Source: QHXW01 sp035297145 (GTDB lineage Bacteria; Acidobacteriota; Terriglobia; Bryobacterales; Bryobacteraceae). Taken from it: a DNA stretch of 64,000 nt. Below are positions 36,315-45,625 of the stretch, piece after piece. Every line of letters begins with the position of its first letter. Positions within the stretch are counted from its first letter, which is position 1. Under the pieces are notes generated by a model. That model made no database searches, was not told the origin of the DNA, and was given only the letters and a program-made list of their open reading frames with translations. The stretch spans positions 62,001-126,000 of the forward strand of contig DATGZN010000015.1 of the NCBI GenBank assembly GCA_035297145.1, given 5' to 3'. The position numbers were made by a program, and so were the translations under genes.

Positions 36315-37199
36315 GTGGCGGAAACTCTCGATCTTCTTAGATACTTCGGCCATCTCCGGCGCCGGATCCTCTTTGTGCTCATGATCTGCGGTAGTGCACT
36401 GTTCCTGTCACTGGCTACGAGTTTGCTATTGCCGCGCAGATACACGGCGACTGCCAGGATCCTGATTGACCCACCTGCCGGTAGCGATCAGCGCATGCTG
36501 ATCAATCCCGTTTACATGGAGTCTCTCAAAACGTATGAAGTGTTAGCTTCGAGCGACCATCTCTTTTCGAAAGCCGTCGATCACTTTCGCTTACCCCACT
36601 CCGAACCCATTGATCAATTGAAGCACTCCGTCTTAAAAGTTGCCATTCCGCGCAATACCAGGATTTTGGAAATTGCCGCCACCGTGCCTGACGCGCGAAC
36701 AGCTCAGGCACTGGCGCTGTATCTTGCCCAGCAAGTGGTGGAGCTTAGCCGGCTTTCCACATGCGAAACCGAACGGGACTTGATCGCCAATGCGCAAAAC
36801 GGGCTGGATGATGCTCGCGCAAAAATGCAGGATGCCGAGCGTGCGTGGGCGGAGTTGGAGAGCGCGCCGGTGAATCAAACGGCAACGCGCTCCATGCATA
36901 TCGGTATGGCGCAGACGCAACGCGACGCAGCCCGCGGCAGTTTTGAAGCTGCGCAGCGGCGGCTTCAGGAAGCCCGATTAGGTGCGGGATACCGCGGTGA
37001 GCGCATGACCATCATCGATCCGGGTGTGGTGCCGGAGCGGCCGTCCTCCCCCAACATCCCACTAAATCTCGTGATAGCTTTGCTGATCAGTCTGGTCGCC
37101 GCGCTTTTCTATCTCGCGCTGGATTTCAACTACCGTGGCCACGATGGATTTTCTCTCGGCGAGTGGGAACGCTATCGCGCGCCACGCCGAGCCGGTTAG
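36315..37199 (+). CDS. Wzz/GumC-like polysaccharide chain-length protein
   Basis: 294 residues from a GTG at 36315. Two membrane helices (about 17-38 and 251-270) flank a periplasmic region with coiled-coil segments (ERDLIANAQNGLDDARAKMQ, RGSFEAAQRRLQEA). The second helix is preceded by the proline motif IIDPGVVPERPSSPNIPLN, typical of polysaccharide co-polymerases. There is no cytoplasmic tyrosine kinase domain. It is shorter than most GumC proteins and has no glycosyltransferase neighbours, so its polymer is unknown. Confidence 0.8.
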   Translation: MAETLDLLRYFGHLRRRILFVLMICGSALFLSLATSLLLPRRYTATARILIDPPAGSDQRMLINPVYMESLKTYEVLASSDHLFSKAVDHFRLPHSEPIDQLKHSVLKVAIPRNTRILEIAATVPDARTAQALALYLAQQVVELSRLSTCETERDLIANAQNGLDDARAKMQDAERAWAELESAPVNQTATRSMHIGMAQTQRDAARGSFEAAQRRLQEARLGAGYRGERMTIIDPGVVPERPSSPNIPLNLVIALLISLVAALFYLALDFNYRGHDGFSLGEWERYRAPRRAG

Positions 37200-37201
37200 C
37201 C

Positions 37202-37387
37202 TTACCCGTGGCCTAGACGCATCAACCAGCCGATGCCGAATAGCGCCACGATAAAGCAACCGAAGACGTATAAGCCGTAGTTAAGCCGTTCGCGATCTGT
37301 TCGCTTGCTGACCACACCCAAAACCACCGAGGTGAACAGTGCGAATAGGAAGGAAGCCTCGAAGTGCGAAAGAGTCATTTTGGGCAT
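37202..37387 (-). CDS. Small two-helix membrane protein
   Basis: 61 residues from the ATG at 37387, which shares its last base with the preceding gene's stop (TGATG), so it is translationally coupled. Two hydrophobic helices (about 9-23 and 37-55) flank a basic loop SKRTDRERLNYG. I recognise no family. A longer reading upstream lies inside the partner gene and is Arg-rich nonsense. Confidence 0.65.
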   Translation of the reverse strand: MPKMTLSHFEASFLFALFTSVVLGVVSKRTDRERLNYGLYVFGCFIVALFGIGWLMRLGHG

Positions 37388-37806
37388 CAGTTCTTCCTCC
37401 CGCCGGCGATTTCGTAGGCGTCTACCATCGCCAGAACGTTGAGTAGGCCGGCGGTCACTAGAAATTTTGTCCCATAGTCGTGAACGGCGCCTGCCACGTC
37501 CGGTTGGGCGTATCCGAGCCACGTCGTCAGCAGATACAGAATGCCAGACGCGATGTCCCCGGCGAAACCACCCCAGTTAATCAGGACGGTCAGGATATCG
37601 CCCGATTGCGGCTTGAACATCGCGCCGCGCATCAGTAGTCCCATCGCGAACATGCAGGTAATCGCGGCCGCCAAAAGCAGGCCGCGGCCCCTGCGCTTCA
37701 ACAGAAAATGCCCGCCGCCGGGAACCAGCCAGCCCACCGCTACCGGCGCCAGCCAAACGTTTAGTGGCGGCATCGGCTCTTTCGCCGCTTTCTCTTTTGC
37801 AGACAT
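37387..37806 (-). CDS. Small membrane protein of unknown function
   Basis: 139 residues. After a charged N-terminus (MSAKEKAAKEPMPP) there is a short re-entrant-looking segment (VAVGWLVPGGGHFLLKRRGRG) and then three membrane helices near 41-58, 75-95 and 112-128. The PGGGHF motif resembles proteins such as DUF6677/TM2-like families. It forms a two-gene unit with the 61-residue protein. Confidence 0.7.
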   Translation of the reverse strand: MSAKEKAAKEPMPPLNVWLAPVAVGWLVPGGGHFLLKRRGRGLLLAAAITCMFAMGLLMRGAMFKPQSGDILTVLINWGGFAGDIASGILYLLTTWLGYAQPDVAGAVHDYGTKFLVTAGLLNVLAMVDAYEIAGGRKN

Positions 37807-37841
37807 GCGTAATTTACCATTGTAGAATATCGGTGAACTGA

Positions 37842-38078
37842 ATGACGCCGCTCTTGCTACTGGCCCTGCTCGCTTCCCCCGATGTGGAACGGCTCACAAA
37901 GCAGGTGATCGACTCCGGACGGGTGGTCGAGATCGCGGTCCCACCGTCCCAGCGGCTGGCCCCGCCGCCGAAAATCGCGCCTGGCGCTCCGCCGCTGGTT
38001 AGTTTCCGGCTGTTCGACGGCAGGATGCGCCATCGGTTCAGCAACTTGGATCTGGTCTTGGATAATGCGGGCCACTAA
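37842..38078 (+). CDS. Small exported protein, uncertain
   Basis: 78 residues. A short hydrophobic start (MTPLLLLALLAS) is followed by a mature part with a proline-rich middle (PPSQRLAPPPKIAPGAPP). The frame overlaps the next gene's start by 14 bases, consistent with coupling to it. No family is recognised. The coding case rests on the tidy operon position and the signal-like start. Confidence 0.5.
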   Translation: MTPLLLLALLASPDVERLTKQVIDSGRVVEIAVPPSQRLAPPPKIAPGAPPLVSFRLFDGRMRHRFSNLDLVLDNAGH

Positions 38079-39096
38079 ATGCACCTGCATCGCCGCATTG
38101 CTCGTAACAACTGTTTTCGCTCAGGACCCTGTCGCAAAAGGCATTGAGGAGTTCCGCCAGGGTCACTACGCCGCGGCACAAACTACTCTGGAGCAGGCAT
38201 TTAAACAAAATCCCGGCAATCTGCACGCACGCACGTTTTTGGCATTATCGCGGGCCGCAACTGGCCGCTGCGATGGCGCGGCAAACGACTTGACAGCGGT
38301 TTACGCGGGCCAAAACCCCGACCTTCGGCGGCTGGCTGGGCTTGCGCTGGCGCAGTGCCACATGGCGCACAATCGCGTGGATGCGGCCCTGCCTATAGTG
38401 ATGGACTTGGAAAAGCAGTTCCCCGCAGATGCCGACGTCTTATACGAAGCCGCGAAACTGCACATGAAAGCATGGAACGACGTGGTGTTCCAGATGTTTC
38501 AGAAAACGCCGGCTTCGTATCGCGTGAATCAGATTTCGGCTGAAATCTTCGAAGTCCAGGGACGGTACGGGGACGCGGTTGCCGAGTACCGGAAAGCGAT
38601 CGAGAAAAATCCGGCGGCGGTGAATCTGCATTTCCGGCTGGCCCGCGCTCTGCTGATGCAATCGCATACGCCGGAGGTGATGGACGAGGCTTTCAAGGAA
38701 TTCGAAGCGGAATTGAGGCTGAACCCGAATGACGCGGTAGCGGAATATGAAATCGGCCAAATCCTACTGGCCGAGAACAAGGCGCAAGACGCCGCGCCGC
38801 GATTCGAGCGCGCACTGGCGCTGTCTCCTGATTTTGCGGAAGCGCTGCTCGCGGTGGCGCGGATGCGGTCGGACGCCAAACGCAACAACGAAGCAATTCA
38901 GTTGCTCGAGCGGGCAGTGCGCCTCCAGCCGGAAAACGAATCCGCGCACTACAACTTAATGCTCGCGTACCGGAACGCGGGCCGAAATGAGGATGCTCTG
39001 CGCGAGAAGGCGGTGATCGACAAGCTGCAGAGCCCGCCCGCCGGCGAATTCACCGAGTTTCTCAAGAAGCTCGGTGAAAAAGCGCCCAACCAGTGA
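38065..39096 (+). CDS. Secreted TPR protein
   Basis: 343 residues with a signal peptide (MRATKCTCIAALLVTTVFA) and about eight TPR units (GIEEFRQGHYAAAQTTLEQA; AVAEYRKAIEKNPAAVNLHF; AIQLLERAVRLQPENESAHY). It is probably a periplasmic scaffold. It overlaps the FG-GAP protein gene by four bases (GTGA). TPR and ASPIC/FG-GAP proteins often travel together in acidobacteria. Confidence 0.85.
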   Translation: MRATKCTCIAALLVTTVFAQDPVAKGIEEFRQGHYAAAQTTLEQAFKQNPGNLHARTFLALSRAATGRCDGAANDLTAVYAGQNPDLRRLAGLALAQCHMAHNRVDAALPIVMDLEKQFPADADVLYEAAKLHMKAWNDVVFQMFQKTPASYRVNQISAEIFEVQGRYGDAVAEYRKAIEKNPAAVNLHFRLARALLMQSHTPEVMDEAFKEFEAELRLNPNDAVAEYEIGQILLAENKAQDAAPRFERALALSPDFAEALLAVARMRSDAKRNNEAIQLLERAVRLQPENESAHYNLMLAYRNAGRNEDALREKAVIDKLQSPPAGEFTEFLKKLGEKAPNQ

Positions 39097-40724
39097 AGCG
39101 AATCGCTCTCCTCGGACTTCTGGCCGCAGCCGCCAACGCTCCCGAACTGCCGGATTTCCGAAATGTTGCCGCACAGGCGGGGCTGGTCCAGAGTTTTCCA
39201 AACGGCGGCAGCGAATCCAAAAAATACATCGTCGAAACCACGGGCAGCGGAGCGGCGTTTATTGACTACAACAACGACGGGCTGCTCGACATTTTCCTGC
39301 TCTCCGGACCGGGCGGCACGAACCGTTTGTATCGCAACGACGGTAACGGCCATTTCACCGACGTCACCGAAGAGACAGGACTCAAGAGCGATGGCTGGAG
39401 CCAGGGCGTATGCGCCGGCGATTTTGATAACGACGGCTTCACTGACCTCCTGGTCACATCATGGGGCGGCCTGGCGCTCTATCACAACGTGGGCGGGCGG
39501 CGATTCGAGAACGCGACGATCAAGGCCGGACTGAAGCAGGATCGCGCTCGCTACAACACTGGGTGCGCGTTTCTCGACTACGACAACGACGGCCGCCTCG
39601 ACATCTTCGTCGCGAACTACGTGAAATTCGATTTCGCCACCACCCCGAAGCCCGGCGAAAATCCGTACTGCTGGTACCGCGACCTGGCGGTGAACTGCGG
39701 GCCTCGCGGGCTGCCGTTCGATCGCAACATTCTTTACCATAACAACGGCGACGGCACGTTCACCGATGTCTCCGGCGCATCGGGCATCTCGAAACCCAAT
39801 CAGAGTTACTGCCTGGGCGTTCTCACCGGCGACTTTAATCAGGACGGCCGGACCGATATCTTCGTCGCCTGCGACCAGACGCCGTCATTGCTTTACATCA
39901 ACCGCGGCAACGGCACGTTCAGCGAAGAGGCCGTGTTACGTGGCGCGGCGTTCGACGAAAACGGCAAGGCCATGTCGGGCATGGGCGCTACGTCCGCGGA
40001 CTATGACGGAGACGGCAAGCCCGACATCTTCCGTACAAATTTCTCCGATGAGCGCGAGACGCTCTACCACAACCGCGGCGGCGCGGATTTCGACGATGCG
40101 ACGATCAGCGCCGGCCTGGCGCGCAACACACGCTGGGTAGGCTGGGGATGTGGCTTCTTCGATTTCGATAACGACGGTTGGAAAGATCTGCTGCTGGTTA
40201 ACGGCCACGCGTTTCCGGAGGTGGATCGGCTGAATATCGATATCCACTACAAGGACCGAGCGATCCTCTATCACAACAACGGCAACGGCGCCTTTAGCGA
40301 TATTTCGGAGCGTGCCGGACCGGGCATCCTCGAGCGCCATGCCGCGCGCGGCGCCGCATTTGGCGATTATGATAACGATGGCTCGGTCGAAGTCCTGGTC
40401 AACAATCAAAACGAGCCGCCGTCATTGCTGAAGAATGCCCGGAAGTCCGCGGGAAACTGGGTGATCTTGAAATTGGAGGGCGTTAAGTCGAACCGCAGCG
40501 CCATCGGTGCGCGCGTGCGCCTCACCGCTGGTGGCCGAACGCAGATCGATGAAGTGCGCAGCGGCGGCAGCTATCTTTCGCAAAACGATTTGCGGCTGCA
40601 TTTCGGTTTAGGAACGGCGACAAAGGTCGAGGAGGTGCAAATCTTGTGGCCGAGCGGCATCCGGCAGCTCGCGCGGAATCTCGACACAGGCCGTGTGATC
40701 ACACTGCGCGAGCCGGTAGAATGA
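39093..40724 (+). CDS. Secreted FG-GAP/VCBS and ASPIC/UnbV repeat protein (CRTAC1-like)
   Basis: 543 residues from a GTG at 39093 with a short signal peptide. About seven beta-propeller FG-GAP repeats carry calcium-binding DxDxDGxxD loops: DYNNDGLLDIF, DFDNDGFTDLL, DYDNDGRLDIF, DFNQDGRTDIF, DYDGDGKPDIF and DFDNDGWKDLL. The last 80 residues are an ASPIC/UnbV domain (NWVILKLEGVKSNRSAIGARV). The fold is a seven-bladed extracellular propeller; the function is unknown but the family is expanded in this phylum. It is coupled to the TPR gene before and the small gene after. Confidence 0.88.
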   Translation: MKRIALLGLLAAAANAPELPDFRNVAAQAGLVQSFPNGGSESKKYIVETTGSGAAFIDYNNDGLLDIFLLSGPGGTNRLYRNDGNGHFTDVTEETGLKSDGWSQGVCAGDFDNDGFTDLLVTSWGGLALYHNVGGRRFENATIKAGLKQDRARYNTGCAFLDYDNDGRLDIFVANYVKFDFATTPKPGENPYCWYRDLAVNCGPRGLPFDRNILYHNNGDGTFTDVSGASGISKPNQSYCLGVLTGDFNQDGRTDIFVACDQTPSLLYINRGNGTFSEEAVLRGAAFDENGKAMSGMGATSADYDGDGKPDIFRTNFSDERETLYHNRGGADFDDATISAGLARNTRWVGWGCGFFDFDNDGWKDLLLVNGHAFPEVDRLNIDIHYKDRAILYHNNGNGAFSDISERAGPGILERHAARGAAFGDYDNDGSVEVLVNNQNEPPSLLKNARKSAGNWVILKLEGVKSNRSAIGARVRLTAGGRTQIDEVRSGGSYLSQNDLRLHFGLGTATKVEEVQILWPSGIRQLARNLDTGRVITLREPVE

Positions 40725-41236
40725 CAGTTATGATCCCGCGTAGGATTTACGCTGGCTTTGCATCGCTGACGTTAGGGGCCGCTCTTTGTGTGGCGAGCGA
40801 CTCATCGATGGACCGCTCAACGCTGCGCGGCCTCAAGGCACTGAAGGTTGTCGTGGACTCACCGGCCCCGGAGGTCGAGCGCGAAGGCGTCTCGGGCGAC
40901 GGTTTACGCATCACCATCGAGCAAAAGCTTCGCGAGGCGGGAATCACCGTCGACCACGACGCGGTCGAGTTCCTGGGCCTCAACATTTCGTCGGCACGGC
41001 CACCGCGGAAGACGCTGATGTCGAAAGGGCCCATCTCACTTGTCATCAATATGGGCTTGTATCAGATCGTACTATTGAACCGCGATAAGACGACCAAGAC
41101 CGTGACCGAGACCTGGGGAGACCAGAGAGTGGCGCCCGCCGCGCCCAAAGCGATTGAGCACACAGTTTCCGACGCGGTAGACGACCTGGTCAGCGAGTTC
41201 ATCACCGCCTACCGTGTGGTGAATCCAAAGCAGTAG
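40721..41236 (+). CDS. Small secreted protein of unknown function
   Basis: 171 residues from the ATG at 40721 (ATGA overlap with the propeller gene). A signal peptide lies in residues 1-26 (RRIYAGFASLTLGAALCVA). The mature part has ITIEQKLREAGITV and TVSDAVDDLVSEFITAY segments, an arrangement seen in periplasmic proteins built like the CsgG/DUF-type alpha-beta fold. No enzyme motif is seen. It is the last gene of the TPR/FG-GAP operon. Confidence 0.65.
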   Translation: MTVMIPRRIYAGFASLTLGAALCVASDSSMDRSTLRGLKALKVVVDSPAPEVEREGVSGDGLRITIEQKLREAGITVDHDAVEFLGLNISSARPPRKTLMSKGPISLVINMGLYQIVLLNRDKTTKTVTETWGDQRVAPAAPKAIEHTVSDAVDDLVSEFITAYRVVNPKQ

Positions 41237-41239
41237 GAA

Positions 41240-41359
41240 GCCGTGAAAAATTGGTCGGGCGTGCCCGACCACTACAAATGCTCTTGTAAATCGTCGTAGC
41301 GGCCGAGCATGCTCGGCCTAATCTGTCCGGACAGGCTGTTCAACCGATTTTTTCACGGC
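41240..41359. mobile_element. 120-bp palindrome-rich element (MITE/BIME-like)
   Basis: It begins with GCCGTGAAAAA (41240-41250) and ends with the exact inverse TTTTTCACGGC (41349-41359). Inside lie three perfect palindromic hairpins: TGGTCGGGC-GT-GCCCGACCA (41252-41271), GGCCGAGCATGCTCGGCC (41301-41318) and CTGTCCGGACAG (41323-41334). It fills the gap between two convergent genes almost exactly. Terminal inverted repeats suggest a non-autonomous transposed unit. It would also act as a two-way transcription terminator. No target duplication is obvious. Confidence 0.6.
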
Positions 41360-41368
41360 ATTTAGCGC

Positions 41369-42733
41369 TCAGCTCGCGGTTGCGTAACTAGCAGACATCG
41401 TGTGCACTTTGCGCACCCACACTGCGAGCAGAACCGAGCCAATCAGAATCAGGGCGACGCAGAGCCCCGCCCACAGCCCGACGGCGCCCCAGCTCATTTC
41501 GAAGCAAAGGACATACCCGAGCGGTAGTCCGAGCAGCCAATAGAGCAGGAGATGACAAATCATGGGGGTACGCGTGTCGCCGGCGCCTCGCAGCGCACCG
41601 GTCGCCACGGTTTGGAGGCCATCGAAAAGCTGGAAGGCTGCGGCCACGGCCAATAGCGAAATGGCAGTGCGGATCACGGCGCGATCGGTAGTGAAGACGC
41701 GCGCGACATACGCCGGCACAGCGAGCAGAACCACTCCGGCACCGGTCATGAAGGTGGCGCCGAGCCCCATCGCCACCCAGCCCGCGCGCCCCGCGGCGTG
41801 CACGTCACCTCGACCCAAGGCCTGGCCCACGCGGACAGCCGCCGCGGAGCTGATACCGAGTGGGACCATGTAGGTGAAACTCGCCACATTGAGGGCAATC
41901 TGGTGCGCGGCCAGAGACAGCGGATCGAGAGTACCGATCAGCGCAGTGGCCGCCGCGAACACTCCCACCTCAAGAGAAAGCTGCGTGGCTGCGGGCAGTC
42001 CCAGCCGCACAAGGTCGCGGATTCGACGGAAGTCGGGCGCGAGCGGCGCGTCAAACAGCCCGGTGCGGCGGGCAGCGGCGTCGTAGAGCAAATAGATGCC
42101 GAGCACCAGAACCATGTAGAAGCGCGAAACACACGTCGCCCAACCCGAGCCTTCCGCGCCCATCGGGCGAAAACCGAAATGGCCATAAACCAGGATCCAG
42201 TTTCCGGCGACGTTGATCACGTTCGCACTAATCAGGGCAAACATGATGGGGGCGACGCGATTCATAGCTTGCAGGTAACGGCGCAGAGCGAAGTACAACA
42301 GCAGCGGAAATGTGCTCCACATGATGGCCATCAGATACGGCACGGCCTGGCGGAGCACCGATGGATTGATCCCAAACCGCTCCAATAGCGGCACCCAGCA
42401 CCAAACCAGCAACATGAGCGCCGGCGCGAGCGGCAGGCACAAGTAAACGGCGTTGATGAGCGAGTGATGGCAATCCATCACGCGGCGCGCGCCGAAAGAT
42501 TGCGAAACGAGCGTGTCCAGGCCCAGCATCAGACCGCTTCCGAAAATCGCCACGGCGTAGAAGAGCACGCTGCCCAGGCTCACCGCGCCGATGGCTTCGG
42601 CGCTTACGCGGCCCACCATCATGGTGTCTACTATGCCCATGCCCATCCAGCCAAGCTCCGCCATCACCAATGGCGCTGCCAGTTGGAGCATGGGACGAAG
42701 TTCCTGGCGGAGAGTGGCGATGTAGCGAACCAT
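41369..42733 (-). CDS. MATE-family multidrug/metabolite efflux transporter
   Basis: 454 residues from the ATG at 42733 (MVRYIATLRQEL); the open frame upstream runs into the divergent gene's leader and is rejected. Twelve membrane helices occur in two pseudo-repeats. NorM-like motifs are APLVMAELGWMGMGIVDTMMVGR in the first half and AAHQIALNVASFTYMVPLGI in the second. It exchanges cationic drugs or metabolites for Na+ or H+. The gene is single and divergent from the PatZ-like gene. Confidence 0.92.
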   Translation of the reverse strand: MVRYIATLRQELRPMLQLAAPLVMAELGWMGMGIVDTMMVGRVSAEAIGAVSLGSVLFYAVAIFGSGLMLGLDTLVSQSFGARRVMDCHHSLINAVYLCLPLAPALMLLVWCWVPLLERFGINPSVLRQAVPYLMAIMWSTFPLLLYFALRRYLQAMNRVAPIMFALISANVINVAGNWILVYGHFGFRPMGAEGSGWATCVSRFYMVLVLGIYLLYDAAARRTGLFDAPLAPDFRRIRDLVRLGLPAATQLSLEVGVFAAATALIGTLDPLSLAAHQIALNVASFTYMVPLGISSAAAVRVGQALGRGDVHAAGRAGWVAMGLGATFMTGAGVVLLAVPAYVARVFTTDRAVIRTAISLLAVAAAFQLFDGLQTVATGALRGAGDTRTPMICHLLLYWLLGLPLGYVLCFEMSWGAVGLWAGLCVALILIGSVLLAVWVRKVHTMSASYATAS

Positions 42734-42871
42734 GACGCGAGCCTGGGAGACAGCCGAAAGCGAGAAGGGGAACTGGCTCCATCGATCGTAGCATGCGAAA
42801 CGGCGGTCAACGATCGTATACAACCATCTAATGTTTTGGGGTAATCGCCAAATCTCTGCGAATCGCGGACA

Positions 42872-45625
42872 ATGAGTTTGATGGTCAAAGAAACTCGTCC
42901 AGGAAGTGAAAAAGCGCACGACATTCTCGGGCTGGAGCACCACAACCCTCTGGATGTCTTCTTCTCGCCTCATAACGTAGCCGTGATTGGCGCCACCGAA
43001 GCGCCTGGGAGCGCGGGCCGCACGGTTCTATGGAACCTGATCAACAGTCCGTTCGGGGGCACCGTGTTTCCGGTGAATCCGAAGCGCCCGAATGTGCTCG
43101 GCATCCGGGCGTACCCGAATATTGCCGCGGTGCCGGATCAAGTGGATCTCGCCGTGGTCGTCACACCCGCCAAAACGGTCCCGGGCGTCATCCACGATTG
43201 CGTGGACGCAGGCATCAAAGCAGCCATCGTAATCTCCGCCGGATTCAAGGAAATCGGAAAAGCCGGCGCCGATCTGGAGCAGCAGGTGCTCCAGGAAGCG
43301 CGGCGCGGACAAATGCGCATCATCGGCCCAAATTGCCTGGGCGTGATGAGTCCTCTTAGCGGCTTGAACGCCACGTTTGCCACCGCCATCGCCCGGCCCG
43401 GCAATGTCGCGCTGGTCAGCCAGAGCGGAGCGTTGTGCACGGCGATTTTGGATTGGAGTTTGCGCGAGCAAGTTGGGTTCAGCGCGTTTCTCTCCATCGG
43501 CTCCATGCTCGACGTCGGTTGGGGCGACCTGATCGAATACCTGGGCGATGATCCGCGCACGCGCAGCATCATCATTTACATGGAATCGATCGGTGATGCG
43601 CGCGCGTTTATCTCAGCCGCGCGCGAGGTAGCGCTCAGCAAGCCGATCATCGTCATCAAGGCGGGGCGCAGCGCGGCGGCGGCAAAGGCGGCAGCCTCGC
43701 ATACCGGTTCGCTTGCCGGCAGCGATGAAGTGCTCGAAGCCGCGTTCCGCCGATGCGGCGTGCTCCGTGTGAATAACATTTCGGACTTGTTCTACATGTC
43801 CGAGGTTTTGGCCAGGCAGCCGCGGCCGGCCGGCCCACGCCTGACGATCCTGACAAACGCCGGCGGGCCTGGCGTGCTTGCGACCGACTCTCTGATGGCG
43901 CTGGATGGCAAGCTGGCGGAGATTTCGCCGGAGACCACCGCCGCGCTCAACGAATTCCTCCCGGCCGCGTGGAGCCATGGCAACCCGATCGACATCCTCG
44001 GCGATGCCGATCCGGAACGCTACGCCAAAGCCGTGGCAGTGGCGGCGAAAGACCCGGGGACGGATGGATTGTTGGTCATCATGACGCCGCAGGGCATGAC
44101 CGACCCGACGCAAATCGCTGAAAAGCTGAGACCGTACGCCAAGCTGGACGGCAAACCGATCCTGGCGAGCTGGATGGGCGGCGTGGAAGCGGCGGGTGGC
44201 GAGGACATCCTCAACAGTGCGGGCATTCCGACGTTTCCGTACCCGGACACTGCCGTGAAGGTGTTCGAGTACATGTGGCACTACACGTACAATCTGCGCG
44301 GACTTTATGAGACACCGGCTCTTTCCCCGGAAGCCGATTCCACGGGTCGCGTGCAAGCCTGCGCTCTGATCGCGGGCGTGCGCCAGTCCGGCCGCACGAT
44401 TCTGACCGAGGCGGAATCGAAGCAGCTACTGGCGCTCTACGGCATCCCTACCGTACAAACGCTGGTGGCGCGAACGCCAGAGGAAGCAGCGAAGTTCGCG
44501 GGCGAGATCGGTTATCCGGTGGTTCTGAAGCTGCACTCGGAGACCATTACTCACAAAACCGATGTGGGCGGCGTGCAATTGAATCTGGGGGATGAGGCCG
44601 CCGTACGCCGCGCCTGGACCGCGATCGAGACGGGAGTCCGCGAGAAAGCCGGGCCCGGACATTTTCAGGGTGTAACCGTTCAACCCATGGTTTCGCGGGA
44701 CGGCTATGAGCTGATTGTCGGGAGCAGCATTGACGCGCAGTTCGGACCGGTGCTGCTGTTCGGCTCGGGCGGCGTGATGGTGGAGGTGTACAAAGACCGC
44801 TCGCTCGCGCTTCCGCCGCTGAACACCACGCTCGCGCGGCGCATGATGGAGCAGACGAAGATCTTCACGGCCCTGCAAGGCATTCGCGGGCGAAAGCCGA
44901 TCGCACTGGAGGATCTCGATCAGCTTCTGGTGCGCTTCAGCCGCCTGGTGGTGGAGCAGCCATGGATCAAGGAGATCGACATCAATCCGCTCATGGCCTC
45001 GCCGGAACGGCTGCTGGCGCTCGATGCGCGCGTGATCGTTTTTGACCAGTCGACGCGCGAGCAGGACTTGCCGCACACGGCAATCCGGCCGTATCCGGTG
45101 CAGTACGCCGGCACGTGGACCATGAAGGACGGGACGCGCGTTAACATACGTCCGATTCGCCCCGAGGATGAACCTCTGATGGTGGAGTTCCACAATCGGC
45201 TTTCTGAGCGCAGCGTCTATTTCCGCTACTTTCACCTGTTGAATCTGAGCCAGCGCACGGCCCACGAGCGCTTGACGCGCATGTGCTTCATCGATTACGA
45301 CCGCGGCATGGCCCTGGTGGCCGAGCGTGAAAATCCCGATGGCGGGCACGAGCTCCTGGGAATCGGCCGGCTAACGCGTTTACACGGCACTGGCGATGCC
45401 GAGATGGCAGTGTTAGTGAGCGATGATTTTCAGGGCCGCGGCCTCGGGTCGGAACTGATCGCGCAGCTCATCAAGATCGCTAAAGAGGAAAAGATGGAGC
45501 GCATCACCGCGGACATCTTGGCCGAGAATCGCACCATGCAGCGCGTCTGCGAACGCTTGGGCTTCCAACTCAAGTACGATCCGGACGACGCCACCGTCAA
45601 GGTGACCATGCAGCTCGCTCAGTAG
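42872..45625 (+). CDS. ADP-forming acyl-CoA synthetase fused to a GNAT acetyltransferase (PatZ-like)
   Basis: 917 residues. Order: CoA-binding domain (about 25-150, FSPHNVAVIGATEAPGSAGR), ligase-CoA domain with VSQSGALC, the ASHTGSLAGSD loop carrying His277, an ATP-grasp domain (about 500-720, GIPTVQTLVARTPEEAAKFA; EIDINPLMASP), and a GNAT domain (about 750-917, VSDDFQGRGLGSELI). E. coli PatZ acetylates lysines of acetyl-CoA synthetase, and its synthetase part is reported inactive. Here His277 sits where the phosphohistidine of active ADP-forming synthetases lies, so both activities may persist. The gene is divergent from the MATE gene and tail-overlaps cydB. Confidence 0.88.
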   Translation: MSLMVKETRPGSEKAHDILGLEHHNPLDVFFSPHNVAVIGATEAPGSAGRTVLWNLINSPFGGTVFPVNPKRPNVLGIRAYPNIAAVPDQVDLAVVVTPAKTVPGVIHDCVDAGIKAAIVISAGFKEIGKAGADLEQQVLQEARRGQMRIIGPNCLGVMSPLSGLNATFATAIARPGNVALVSQSGALCTAILDWSLREQVGFSAFLSIGSMLDVGWGDLIEYLGDDPRTRSIIIYMESIGDARAFISAAREVALSKPIIVIKAGRSAAAAKAAASHTGSLAGSDEVLEAAFRRCGVLRVNNISDLFYMSEVLARQPRPAGPRLTILTNAGGPGVLATDSLMALDGKLAEISPETTAALNEFLPAAWSHGNPIDILGDADPERYAKAVAVAAKDPGTDGLLVIMTPQGMTDPTQIAEKLRPYAKLDGKPILASWMGGVEAAGGEDILNSAGIPTFPYPDTAVKVFEYMWHYTYNLRGLYETPALSPEADSTGRVQACALIAGVRQSGRTILTEAESKQLLALYGIPTVQTLVARTPEEAAKFAGEIGYPVVLKLHSETITHKTDVGGVQLNLGDEAAVRRAWTAIETGVREKAGPGHFQGVTVQPMVSRDGYELIVGSSIDAQFGPVLLFGSGGVMVEVYKDRSLALPPLNTTLARRMMEQTKIFTALQGIRGRKPIALEDLDQLLVRFSRLVVEQPWIKEIDINPLMASPERLLALDARVIVFDQSTREQDLPHTAIRPYPVQYAGTWTMKDGTRVNIRPIRPEDEPLMVEFHNRLSERSVYFRYFHLLNLSQRTAHERLTRMCFIDYDRGMALVAERENPDGGHELLGIGRLTRLHGTGDAEMAVLVSDDFQGRGLGSELIAQLIKIAKEEKMERITADILAENRTMQRVCERLGFQLKYDPDDATVKVTMQLAQ

